From Paroedura picta (lineage: Eukaryota; Chordata; Lepidosauria; Squamata; Gekkonidae), in NCBI RefSeq assembly GCF_049243985.1, contig NC_135369.1, positions 22,862,765-22,926,764 on the forward strand: a DNA stretch of 64,000 bases, read 5' to 3'. A program made the position numbers and the translations under genes. The notes below the pieces were generated by a model. That model had not been told where the DNA came from, did no database searches, and saw only the letters and a list, made by a program, of their open reading frames with translations. This document shows positions 12,301 through 27,978 of the stretch, one piece after another (the stretch's first letter is position 1; each line of letters starts with the position of its first letter).

Positions 12301-13468
12301 ACAGGATGCACTTAGGGCAACCTCAGATATTCAAGAGCCATACCTCTTAATGCCAGTCTTTTTAGCATCCCCAAAGGAGTAACTGTAAAGAGATCAGCAG
12401 TGCATCCTATTCTTTTCCAAGGACAAAGTATGTTATGTCACACTGTAGAACACATTTGAAAATAAGGTTCAGCCAATATAGTAAACAGTCCAGCCAGAAT
12501 GGAGGTAGATCACTTTCAAGAGCTGATCAATTAAATGAGCAAAATAGGTTGCATCTGGACTGTCAGTAGGAACAGCTTCTTTCAGTAATAATCCCGACGA
12601 GTCCTATGCTGATATCAAAGCAGCAGATAAATTCCAACTCAGTACAATGTCTCCAAAGACTCCCTCTGAAACTTTTCTTGTTTAGCACCATAATCTCCAT
12701 ATCCATCACTAAATGTCCAAGGCAGCTGAAACATCACCCTACTGGTTTCTGAGTAACTTTGTTTTAAAAGTCTGTTTTGAACTATTGTATGAACTGGATG
12801 TAATTTTACACACACACATTCTCCTGCAAAGAGATTGGCTCAGTTCACGATGGCAAGCCCTGAAGAACAAGCGAGACACCCAAAATCAGGAAAGCAACAT
12901 CCAGGCAAGGAACCACACCTGTGCCTGGCAAATAGGAATGCACGTGCCTGCTCAAATGTTTGCAATTCTACCCATCTAGTACACATCTGCATGCCCGAAG
13001 GCTGGTGCAGAGGTAGACTGTACTCCATTGCATTATATTGAGCAGCATCTGGGACTTATCTGCCAAACAAGGCAGATGTTTTCGTTTCCCTTCATGATAG
13101 AGCTGTTTCAAGTGAACCCTTATTATGCTACTCTGTTAACAGAGTTTAAGGCAATCTAATGTGCCTAGCTCATTCTCAAAACAAGTCTGAGGCAGGAAGG
13201 GACGCAAGAAGCGAGTCGCTTAAAGATCCCCATTGAGTTGCACGGTTGACCGGGACCATAAACCGCACCTTCCCGTAGTCTTCGCGAAAGACGACACTCA
13301 GGAGCCGGGATCTCTTTCCGCCGAGCTCCCACCAGGCACCCCTCCCTAGCCCGTATCCTGACGCTCGCCTCATGGCGATGCGGCTCTCGCCCTCTCACCT
13401 GCCCCCGCCTCCCCCGCGGACCGAGCTCGCCTTAGTCGGCAGCGGACAGCGGCGCCTCCGCCCGCCAT
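6314..13468 (-). CDS. CDCA5: Sororin, cell division cycle associated 5 (6 exons)
   Basis: Exons, 5' to 3' on the minus strand: 13468-13399, 12276-12164, 11954-11892, 9916-9878, 8050-7508, 6394-6314; all GT-AG, phases agree, 302 aa (human 252). Sororin binds PDS5-cohesin and protects sister-chromatid cohesion from WAPL until mitosis. Diagnostic features: TPRRSPR (exon 4) running into exon 5, a KEN box for APC/C-Cdh1 at about 102-104, RVRRSYSRLE near 171-180, the PDS5-binding FGF motif (LFGFEKLL, FGF at about 215-217), and the conserved C-terminal sororin segment in the last exon (EWAAQMNAEFEEAE, ending FDLHVE). Several Ser-Pro/Thr-Pro sites suit Cdk1 control. The first exon is Arg/Gly/Ala-rich and poorly conserved. 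The start is the first ATG in the GC-rich promoter exon. Introns hold a SPIN-like hAT, CR1 and SINE copies. Confidence 0.93.
6525..6960 (-). mobile_element. CR1 LINE 3'-end fragment, antisense
   Basis: The plus strand reads GAGCTGGAAGGGACTTCAAG, CTAGTCCAACCTGC, then GGCCTGGAGGAAAATTCCTTTC, the reverse complement of the CR1 3' region. It lies in the last intron of CDCA5. Confidence 0.75.
6987..7371 (+). mobile_element. SPIN-like hAT nonautonomous element
   Basis: The left end is CAGCGGTTCTCATCCTGGGG; the right end on the minus strand is CAGTGGTCCTCAACCTTCC. The flanks TTTAAACC (6979-6986) and CTTTAACC (7372-7379) look like a diverged 8-bp target duplication. The subterminal words GACCCCTTTGGGAGTCGAATGACC and the minus-strand GACCCTTTAATACAGTTCCTC recall the horizontally spread SPIN hAT family. 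The interior differs from the SPIN consensus as I remember it. Length 385 bp, no transposase. Confidence 0.7.
8235..8335 (+). mobile_element. Probable LINE-like 3' tail fragment
   Basis: An AT-rich stretch ends AAATTATAAAATAAATG after a short region with a CCACCCCAAGATGG duplication. It looks like a LINE 3' tail in CDCA5 intron 4; weak support. Confidence 0.3.
9990..10160 (-). mobile_element. MIR-like ancient SINE, antisense
   Basis: The plus strand carries ATATTACCTCCATATTGCAAA, GACTGAACTTGCCCAAAGCC and ACTCAGAACTGAGATCTAAC, the familiar reverse-complement pattern of MIR/CORE SINEs, ending in a degenerate tRNA-like head. It is old and lies in CDCA5 intron 3. Confidence 0.55.
10445..11103 (+). 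mobile_element. CR1 LINE 3' end, split by a hAT insertion
   Basis: Reads GGTCTCTTTAGCCTGAAGAG, CTCAGTGGAACAGGCTTCC, GGAGTTGGACTAGAT and, beyond the insert, CCTTCCAACTGTTATTCTATT, the usual end of CR1. A 218-bp hAT element interrupts it at 10837. Confidence 0.85.
10837..11054 (+). mobile_element. hAT-type MITE inserted in CR1
   Basis: Ends are CGGTGGTCCCCAACC and GGTTGGGGACCACTG. They are flanked by a perfect 8-bp duplication GACTAGAT at 10829-10836 and 11055-11062; that word occurs once in intact CR1. The interior is GC- and CpG-rich (GCGTGGCC and GCGCATGCG words), with no open frame of note. Confidence 0.88.
11717..11777. repeat. (TG)n and (TA)n microsatellite
   Basis: A run of TG followed by imperfect TA/CA dinucleotides within CDCA5 intron 3, just 3' of exon 3 in the minus-strand reading. 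Confidence 0.7.
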
Positions 13469-14250
13469 GACAGCCTCCAAGTTCTCCTCCTCCGCCTCCA
13501 GGCTCACTTCGCCGTTTAGAATTGCCCGCCACCACTTCGCCGGAAGTGACGTTCCTCCTGCTGGTGAAATTGAAGTTCCGGGGAGAGGGAAAACGGCCCG
13601 CGGTCATGATTTCCGGTGTGTGGTGTAGCTCTAGGCAGTAGCAACTCCATGGTAAAAACTTCTATTGTGATATAGAGCGGAAGAGCGCTTAGGTTTTGAG
13701 ACCGAAAGGATTCCACGGAGCGGCTTATCTCTTTGCAATGCTGTATGATTGGCACATCCGGGCAATTAGGTTCCTGTTTTACCAGCCAAAGCCAAGACGG
13801 GCGGAGTTCACCACAGAGATGTCTGGGCATAGAGCGGCACGGCTCTGAGCCTTCATAGAGAGCCCAGCTTTCCAAGTTTAAACCGGAAGTCCTGTTTGCC
13901 TCTCTGTCTCGGGGGGGGGGGCGGCAAACGGTGGCTCTCCAGATGTCCCAGTGTTGGCCGGGGCTCATGGGAAGTGCAGTCGATAGACATCTGGAGAGCT
14001 ACCGTCATATGTTGTTTTCCTCTCGGGCGCCGCGGCCGTGCATGACGCCATCGCAGCGCGACTTTCCCGGAAGAGACGTGGCAGTTGAGCCAAGGGTCAA
14101 AAAAGCCACCGCCCCCACCCCATCTAACCCTCTCCGGCCTTTTTGAGGCTTCCTAGGAAGTGTAGCTTTGTGGGCAGAAGGCAAGAAGCCGGCGAAGACC
14201 GAGGGCCTGCACGGCCTGGGTTCCTGCAGAGAGGAGGCAAACAGGCGCAG
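13469..14250. promoter_or_regulatory. Divergent CDCA5/ZFPL1 promoter and ZFPL1 leader exon
   Basis: This is the GC- and CpG-rich stretch between the CDCA5 start (13468, minus) and a likely untranslated first exon of ZFPL1 ending at a donor near 14250 (GGCGCAG|GTGAGG). Several CCGGAAGTG-type ETS-like words occur on either strand (near 13540, 13607, 13885), as is common in housekeeping divergent promoters. A diverged transposon copy lies inside it (13928-14005). Confidence 0.55.
13928..14005 (+). mobile_element. Diverged hAT-type MITE in the shared promoter
   Basis: Inverted arms GGCTCTCCAGATGTC and GACATCTGGAGAGCT surround GGGGCTCATGGGAAGTGCAG, the same core as the CAGGGG-family elements at 32894 and 36218. 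The outermost ends are eroded. Confidence 0.55.
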
Positions 14251-14626
14251 GTGAGGAGCGGAAGGAAGGAAGCTGCTGCCCCCAGGACGCCTCTTTAGAG
14301 AGGTCGCCCTTCCAGATGCTCACATTGTCAGTGGACTTCCGCTGATGGGTCTGGCGGGTGGGGCACTTATTCTCTTTGGGCAGGGGTGGAGAGGCAGCAG
14401 AAAGATTCCTGAGATACCTCAGGCTTAATCCTTTAAGCGCAATGCTTCAAGCGGGTGTCTCTATGAAAATGCTGCCACACTTGTTTCCACATAGTAGGGC
14501 TGGAATGCATGGAGGTGTCGTGAGGATGCCTGGATTCTACTTCAGGTGCCTGCCACTTGTTTGTCATAGGGACTAATCCTGTGTATGGCTTGCTGATAAT
14601 GTTATGTAGTTACAAGCATACCTATG

Positions 14627-14912
14627 GTTTGGTGTAGTGGTTAGGAGTGCGGACTTCTAATCTGGCATGCCGGGTTCGATTCTGCGCTCCCCCACATGCA
14701 TCCAGCTGGGTGACCTTGGGCTCGCCACGGCACTGATAAAATTGTTCTGACCGAGCAGTGATATCAGGGCTCTCTCAGCCTCACCCACCCCACAGGGTGT
14801 CTGTTGTGGGGAGAGGAATGTGAAGGCGACTGTAAGCCGCTTTGAGCCTCCTTCGGGTAGGGAAAAGCGGCATATAAGAACCAACTCTTCTTCTTCTTCT
14901 TCTTCTTCTTAT
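14627..14912 (+). mobile_element. tRNA-derived SINE with CTT tail (family A)
   Basis: A near-complete copy: A box in GGTGTAGTGGTTAGGAGTG, B box GGGTTCGATTC, then CCAGCTGGGTGACCTTGGG, GCCGCTTTGAGCCTCCTTC, and a (CTT)n tail. It lies 5' of the ZFPL1 start codon, in the first intron. Confidence 0.8.
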
Positions 14913-15325
14913 TCCTAAGTAAGTGTGCATGGGCCATTCCCGTCATTGTGCCTTCCTTAACCTTTGACAACTGCTCAAGAGGCAGAAGGTTTCCAGAACC
15001 TGCTTTCCCTTCAGTACATCTTTCTGTTTGCCCATTTGATCCATCCATAAAAGTGCAGGAGCCATACCAGAGGAAGAAATTAAAAGAATGGTGGAGCTAT
15101 GAAGGCTTTGATTAAAGTGCCTGGGAGGGTAGGCTAATCTGTGTGGATTCCCAACTCTGGCAAGGAATACAGAAGAACTAGTGCTCAGGCAGGGGGTGCA
15201 TTTTGTAGTCTGGATGCAATGCCTCTTACTGCAGGAGGCATGTTAAGGAAATGTCCCTGTCCTAGGTAGGATTATAAACCCCCTTTCTGTGTTTTCTTAC
15301 CCTGTCTAGCTCATTTGGATCCTGA

Positions 15326-22227
<6,902 letters not shown>

Positions 22228-23763
22228 GTAGGGCAGCTTTCCCCACCCCAGCGGTGTGTCCTTCCCTGCTCCAGAGCTCGTGGCTACCTGGGGAAGACTG
22301 AACTGGTGATGGCTCCCTGGAAAATCTCTGCAGCCAGGTGAACCTCCCTCCCTGGAAGAGCACAGCTGGGCTCTGAAGCCTCCAAGGTCCACCCAGAAGC
22401 TTAAAGGAAGATGCCCTAAGTGAAGGGGGGGCAGTCTTCCTCCTCCTCTCCTTTTTGTCCAACTGTGGATCCAGCGCTTGGGAACCCTTCCCTTTTGGAG
22501 CCTGCAATTGGTAGCTTTAGGGATACTGGCAGAGGAGCAGCAGAGGGCAGCAGAGGAGGCCCACCAGATGGACTTCCAGCGGAGAGGGCTGCTTCTGCTT
22601 GGTGGATTGTTCTGGTGCTGCAGCGGAGAACAGAGGTTGTGGGTCCTGTTTTCCCTGCTTCCATTCCCTGGAGCACCTTCCTGCTGTGTTCACGCAGGCC
22701 TCCATCGATTGTGGGGAAGGTGTCTGTCTCTTGGCCATATTCTCAGCTTAAATGGTTGTGGGGGCTGGGAGGTTTATTTGTGTGCTTTTTTCCTGACATA
22801 GCGTTAAAGATTTTTAATGGAAGGTTACGGGTTGGATCCCTCCCCAGCTCACTTCCCCAGGCCTGCAGTAGTGCTTGATGCCGTTTGCTCCCCTGGTGAT
22901 GGTCCTCCTCCTCCTCCTCTATTAAGTTGGACCATTATTGGACAAGCCACCTGTGTTCCAAGAATGCCCGGAGTGCCTCCTCTGACCTGGATCATGTATG
23001 AGAGTGCTTACAACTGAGAGATGGGTGCTATCCAAACCAAGACACTTGCCAGTCTTGCATCATTCCTGAGTGTCTCTTTTCAGTTCCAAAAGAAGCAGGC
23101 TGCTACCGAACCAGTAGCAGACACCTCTGCCTCCTCAGGCTTGTCTATCTGGGGCCTCTGCAGCTAAGAAGGACACCAACCAATGAATGAACTTCTCCCA
23201 GCCATAATATATGGGTAGGTGTGGCCTTGCTTTTATAGGTCCACAATACCTTCTGCTGCATTACTAGCCCCAATGAAGCATTTGTATGTCCCAAATCTAT
23301 CCCAGTGGACCTTTTGATAGGATGTGGGGGGGGGGTAGCTGATTATACCAATATGGTACAACATCCATGGCTGAAATGACTGCATCTCTACAAACTTGGT
23401 AACATTTTTTTCCTTTTTATTTTACTGTTTCAGGGGAGGGTGGGGTTAAGGAGTTCATGCGTTTTCAAGTTATTTTTGTGGTCTGAGGTGCCCTGAAATC
23501 CTTCGATGGGCCGCCAGACCTTGAGATTTCTGTGCAGGTAGCCTCTCTGTTCCAGGCCTCCACGCATCTCTTCCCCCCCTCCCGGCCTCATGTAGTGGTT
23601 CCTGAGAAGAGCGGTTACCCAAGTCCCTGCTTTTAAAGTGGCAGATGCTACTGTGAGGAAAGCAGTTGAGAGCCTGGATGTGTGTCCCCTGAGCTCCTGC
23701 AGCAGGTCCTGGGTGATTCCTCTGTTCTAACCTGTTGCAAAACACTAAAAAGGCCTGCGTGGC

Positions 23764-23769
23764 TTTATT
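23764..23769 (-). terminator. Candidate TMEM262 polyadenylation signal
   Basis: AATAAA on the minus strand, about 215 bp beyond the TMEM262 stop and within the putative ZFPL1 3' UTR. Confidence 0.4.
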
Positions 23770-23829
23770 TACTGCCTCGATGCATACGGTTTGTGGAGGG
23801 CCTGGTAGAAACACAAGACTGTGTGAGAC

Positions 23830-23835
23830 ATTAAA
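23830..23835 (+). terminator. Candidate ZFPL1 polyadenylation signal
   Basis: ATTAAA on the plus strand about 1.6 kb after the ZFPL1 stop, followed by a GT-rich region. The stretch 22228-23830 has no other gene and would be the 3' UTR. Confidence 0.4.
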
Positions 23836-23984
23836 GCAATAGACTTGTACGTTGCAATTCTATTAAACGCTGTTGGCTAATCCCAAGCCCCTTCTGCTGC
23901 TTCTGTTCCTTAGAGGTAAATTGGAATGGCATTTCCCAGATTTGGGGGAAACGGCTTAGTCCTCTTATGTTCTGGAGTGATTCT

Positions 23985-26549
23985 CTACTCGTAACGCTCC
24001 TCTCTGTAGGCGATGGTGAGATATTCCATGATGAAACGGAGAATGAAGACTGCAAAGTTCATGGCTAGGCAGAAAGAAGAGACCGATCACGTCATGGGTT
24101 CCGAGCAGCAGGACAACGCTCCTAAATCCTAGCTTGCTTCTGAGCTAGTTGGGAAAATTGGAGGGGGGGACATTCTGTGACAGACATTCAGAATACTCCA
24201 GCTGGAATCTCCTGTTGAAAGAGATTCATAAGGGATGCATAAGATCTTGGAGAGTTGATGCTGGGCTGGTCAGGCCAGTGGTTTGGCTGATTCCCCAGTC
24301 CCCAGTGCTGTTACACATTCACCTAATTATGTACTCAGTTTCAGTGAATGGAAAAAAGACCTGCAGCAGAGGAAATATATATCTGTTGGGTTTCTTAGAT
24401 GCCACTCCATGTTACTAAAGGAAAGGTGTTGATGAACACTGCACTGTGAGCACCCCTAGCTTAGGCAGAGGCAGTCTAGAGGTCTGAAGGAAGAAGAAAG
24501 TCGCTTTCAGATAAGGGAAACAAGGCAGACAGATTTTAATGCTTTCAGGAGCAGTAGAGCCATATGTCTTGAAAGACGCTGGCAGGACATTACTGGCCCA
24601 GGCAGCTCTTGGCTTCTCCTGTGGTACCTTATTTATAGCTTGTCTTTTTCTTTGAATGAGACAGGGCACTCCCTCCTAATAAGGTGTGGAGCAAGTCCAG
24701 TGAGATTGGGACTTTTCTAGCTTCTTGCTACATCTTTAACTGCAGTAGCTGCTGGCTGTCTCATAATTGTGATGGCTCCACCTCCTTTCTGATTTGATTG
24801 GCTATCTTCCAGTGTCCCCCTCCCACCTTAAATTGCAAGTCCTCACCAAAAGATGTGAGAGCAAAGCACATCAGCACGCTGTCTTCTGCTTGCAAGGTGT
24901 AGATGGTTGCGAGCAGAGCCCAGTAAAAGCTGACCACTTGTGAGAACTGCGGAACAAAAAAAAAAGACAATGTAAAATCTTTGTTTCAAAGAGCTGGTTT
25001 GGGTGTGACTGTGGATGTTCGTTGGCAGCAAGAAATACTGAACATTTTTTTCTCAATGTAGAGAAAACCTTTCTCAAGGTTTTCCCTTAGCTCTCTTCTT
25101 TCCCCTACCATTGTTTAAACGGGCTTCACTATACTGCCCTGGCCAAAAGCTATCCTTCTTTAAAATGTTACTCAATGGAGAGGAGAAACATTCAGTAAAA
25201 TGTACCTTTCTCCTTGGCCATTGGGGGTGGGGGGGGGCGGGGAGGAGAAGAGTGGTGAGAATTATTCTTTTTCTGGTCCCATGGAACAGTGTACCAACAT
25301 ATCAACCAGGTTGATTCACCACTAGAAATCCCACCAACCTATTATCAGTGGCCCTCCCTCCATAGCTTGAGAAATATGCATATTCCTCTCTTCACCTTCG
25401 CAGTGAGCTCAGGAGGCTGATCATGCTCTTGGAGACGGGGGGGGGGGGAGCACTTTTCCCCTCTCCAGTTTTCTGTCTCCTACGATTGCTTTAAATAAAT
25501 TGTACGTTCTGATCTTCAGCCACTAATTCAGACCTTGTCTACTCTCCTAGGCTGTTTTTCAATTCTATGCTGCATTTCTAAGATATCTCCTCCATCTTCT
25601 GATTTTGAATTAATCTGGAACAACCACTACCACTCTCCTGGTTTTAGATCATTTAGAATCTTAGTTTCATCAGTAGGTCAAAGCTGTCCACCTTAACTGT
25701 TCTGTGAACTTAGTCGGCGGCTACTAAGAATACTAAAGAACTAAAGGTTTAGTGCACTGCCTAAAAGAGGGAGCCACAGGCCGAGATGTCCCTGATTCAG
25801 ATATTTTTCTGCCACAGGCTCACTAGGTATGTGGCCTTAGACAAGGCACGCTTTCAGCACCTCCAGTCTGCAACTTATGCACAAAAACTGCCCTACTTGA
25901 CAAGATTTTTGTAAAAGTAATGTCTTGTTTTGCTATCAAGTCACAGTTGACTTACGGTGACTCGTGAGGTTTTCAAGGCAAGAGAGGTTCAGAGGTGATT
26001 TGCCATTGCCTTCCTCTATGTAGCAACCCTGGAATTCCTTGGTGGTCTCCCATCTAAGAACTAACCAGGGTTACAAGATAATACATGTCAAATAATTGAA
26101 AGACTATATAATTGATATACTAAATGTTATTAGCAGGATTTGAGTTCAGTAGCACCCTAGATACCAACAAGATTCAAATTGTTCCTCATCAGATACATTT
26201 ATACAGTTCTGGAGTTAATTTGTTTAATCCTTGTAAAGGGATTGTTGTGGGTGACTATTTCACTTAGCCTAGTCCCTAGTTTGAGTTCTATCCCCAGCCA
26301 GGATTCTAAGACCACAACCCAAAGAGAATATCTCCCACACAAGATACAACTTAGGCAAAGGGGCATTAAGTTTACCAACAGAGTTATGGTATAGTGGAAA
26401 CTCATAAGATCCACCCTCTGGGATCCAAGGAAATGATACAGGTCTCCAATGATGATGCCTGTGTGAATGATGAACAGGAGGATGGAGGCGATCGTGAGGA
26501 CAACTTTGCTGGGAAAGGTGATGGTCACAAATGGATCCTTCCAGCTCAT
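23985..26549 (-). CDS. TMEM262: CatSper auxiliary subunit TMEM262 (3 exons)
   Basis: Exons on the minus strand: 26549-26376, 24946-24847, 24064-23985; phases agree, 117 aa (human 116). TMEM262 is a small multi-pass protein of the sperm flagellar CatSper calcium channel complex. The match to the mammalian protein is clear along its length: MSWKDP start, a hydrophobic span near 12-40 (VVLTIASILLFIIHTG), the conserved RVDLMSFHYT, FSQVVSFYW at the start of exon 2, CFALTSFAMN over the exon 2-3 join, and an AYREERYE end like human NYREEHH. I chose ATG 26549, which gives the family length. Its place between ZFPL1 and VPS51 is the same as in human. A functional copy fits a lineage that kept CatSper. 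Confidence 0.9.
25925..26072 (-). mobile_element. 5S rRNA-derived SINE, antisense, head truncated
   Basis: The plus strand reads CTTACGGTGACTCGTGAGG, TTTTCAAGGCAAGAGAGGTT, TTGCCATTGCCTTCCTCT and ends GGTCTCCCATCTAAGAACTA, the reverse of the TTGGATGGGAGACC region of a 5S head. It lies in TMEM262 intron 1. Confidence 0.65.
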
Positions 26550-26719
26550 CTTCAGTACCCTCTTGTAGTCACCTGTCACTTTAATATGCTAAGGGGCAGA
26601 AGCTACTAGCTGGCGAGCTTTTGCTCTTCCTTGTTACAAAGGCTTGGAGAACGCTGGATTCTGGGATCACGAAGTCATAATGTTCCAAGGGTTCTAGAAG
26701 GGTAGGGGTGGGTTAAGGT

Positions 26720-26873
26720 TGCCATTACAACTGATCTCCAGACTCCGAGACCAGACCTTCTGGAGGAAATGGCAGCTTTAGAGAGTACATGCTATGGAAT
26801 CACATCTCCACTGAGGTCACTCCCCAGGACTACCACCAAATCTCCAGAAATTTCATAGCCAGAGTTGGCAACC
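26720..26873 (-). repeat. GGTTGCC/GGCAACC-ended dispersed repeat
   Basis: Begins AAGGTTGCCATTACAACTG and ends CCAGAGTTGGCAACC. The interior carries the family words in reverse (AACTGATCTCCAGACTCC, CACCAAATCTCCAG). No coding capacity. Confidence 0.55.
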
Positions 26874-27364
26874 GGGGGGGGGGGGTAGTTGCCTGCATAC
26901 ATTGAAGTCTACCCTAAAGCAATCGAGAAGTTGGACGAACACAATATGTTAGGAATGCTTTGTGCACACCTGATCACGTCAAGAATTTCTAAGAGAAGCC
27001 TATTCCATGGAAACTAGGAAAAGAAGAGCTAATTTCTTAAATTTTTTAAAACGTGGCAACTCAACATCTTTTTCCCCATTGCCTCTTTTGTTGTATTTCT
27101 GCACACATCTGAACCATTATTTTCTCAATTACAAATTCCAGAGGAGTAACTGTGAATCTTTTGCAATCCAAACAGTTGAGTGACACTTTAAAAAGCACAT
27201 TGATGCCCCACAAGCTCGCATGTGCCACAACTAATTACTAATTTTAAAGGCTGGTTTTTCTGCCCTTCTCCAAGCTTTCCACTGAGAACTTAATCTGCAA
27301 AAACGGTATGTGTTACTGAAATCTTTCTACCTGAGCCTCCAGGGAGGGTGGTATATAAATATAA

Positions 27365-27548
27365 TTAGAATCCAATAGCACCTTTAAGACCAACAAAGAT
27401 TTATTCAAGGCGTGAGCTTTTGAGTGCATGCACTCTTCCTCAGACACAAAAGCTCACGCCTTGAATAAATCTTTGTTGGTCTTAAAGGTGCTACTGGACT
27501 CTATTTTTGTTGTGCTCCTTCAGGCCAACACGGCTACACACTTGAATC
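27365..27548. mobile_element. Inverted repeat with hammerhead-like core, Penelope-like ends
   Basis: The left arm (AATCCAATAGCACCTTTAAG onward) and the right arm (to GGTGCTACTGGACTC) are near-perfect inverted copies of about 55 bp around a 20-bp centre. On the minus strand CTGAGGA (27443-27437) precedes a self-complementary GAGTGCATGCACTC and an AAAA, resembling a hammerhead core. The right flank GGCCAACACGGCTACACACTTGAA is the usual outer end of this family. Confidence 0.55.
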
Positions 27549-27649
27549 TTTCTACCACAGATTTATTTGTTCTTAGACGCCGGCCTATGTTAAGCCAGCC
27601 ACAGGGCCGGACCATGGCAGATGAGCCCTGACCCAGCTGAATGCTTCTT

Positions 27650-27978
27650 TTTGCAAATACAACGGCAGCGGTCTTTTAACCTTGCTTTGCCGAAAGTGGA
27701 GGGATGAGCCAATACGGTGGGTGGGTGGTTGTCATAGAAACAGTGATCCCGTAGCGTTTCCCGTAGTATTCCCGGAAGTGATTAATGCGGGGAGTCTATG
27801 AGGTGGGAAACGAGTTTCAACAAAACTTTATTGTCCAGGAAGTGAATCCTGACAGTGAAAGATCTTTTTTTTTTCAACAAAACTTTATTGTTTCCGAAGC
27901 GGCATTCGGGGCTGTCCCCTGATCTATCCCACTATTATTATTTTTACTGTTGCCGTTTCCAAAGCGGGTTGGTGTCGG
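27650..27978 (+). promoter_or_regulatory. VPS51 promoter and leader region
   Basis: This segment lies just 5' of the VPS51 ATG. It contains a CCGGAAGTG ETS-like word near 27772, and the CpG density rises toward 27979. It also holds two exact 20-bp copies of TTTCAACAAAACTTTATTGT at 27815-27834 and 27872-27891. Each gives AATAAA on the minus strand. Confidence 0.45.

Noticed and set aside
14640-14700. tRNA gene from A and B boxes
   Set aside because: The boxes head a dispersed SINE; no cloverleaf acceptor stem closes.
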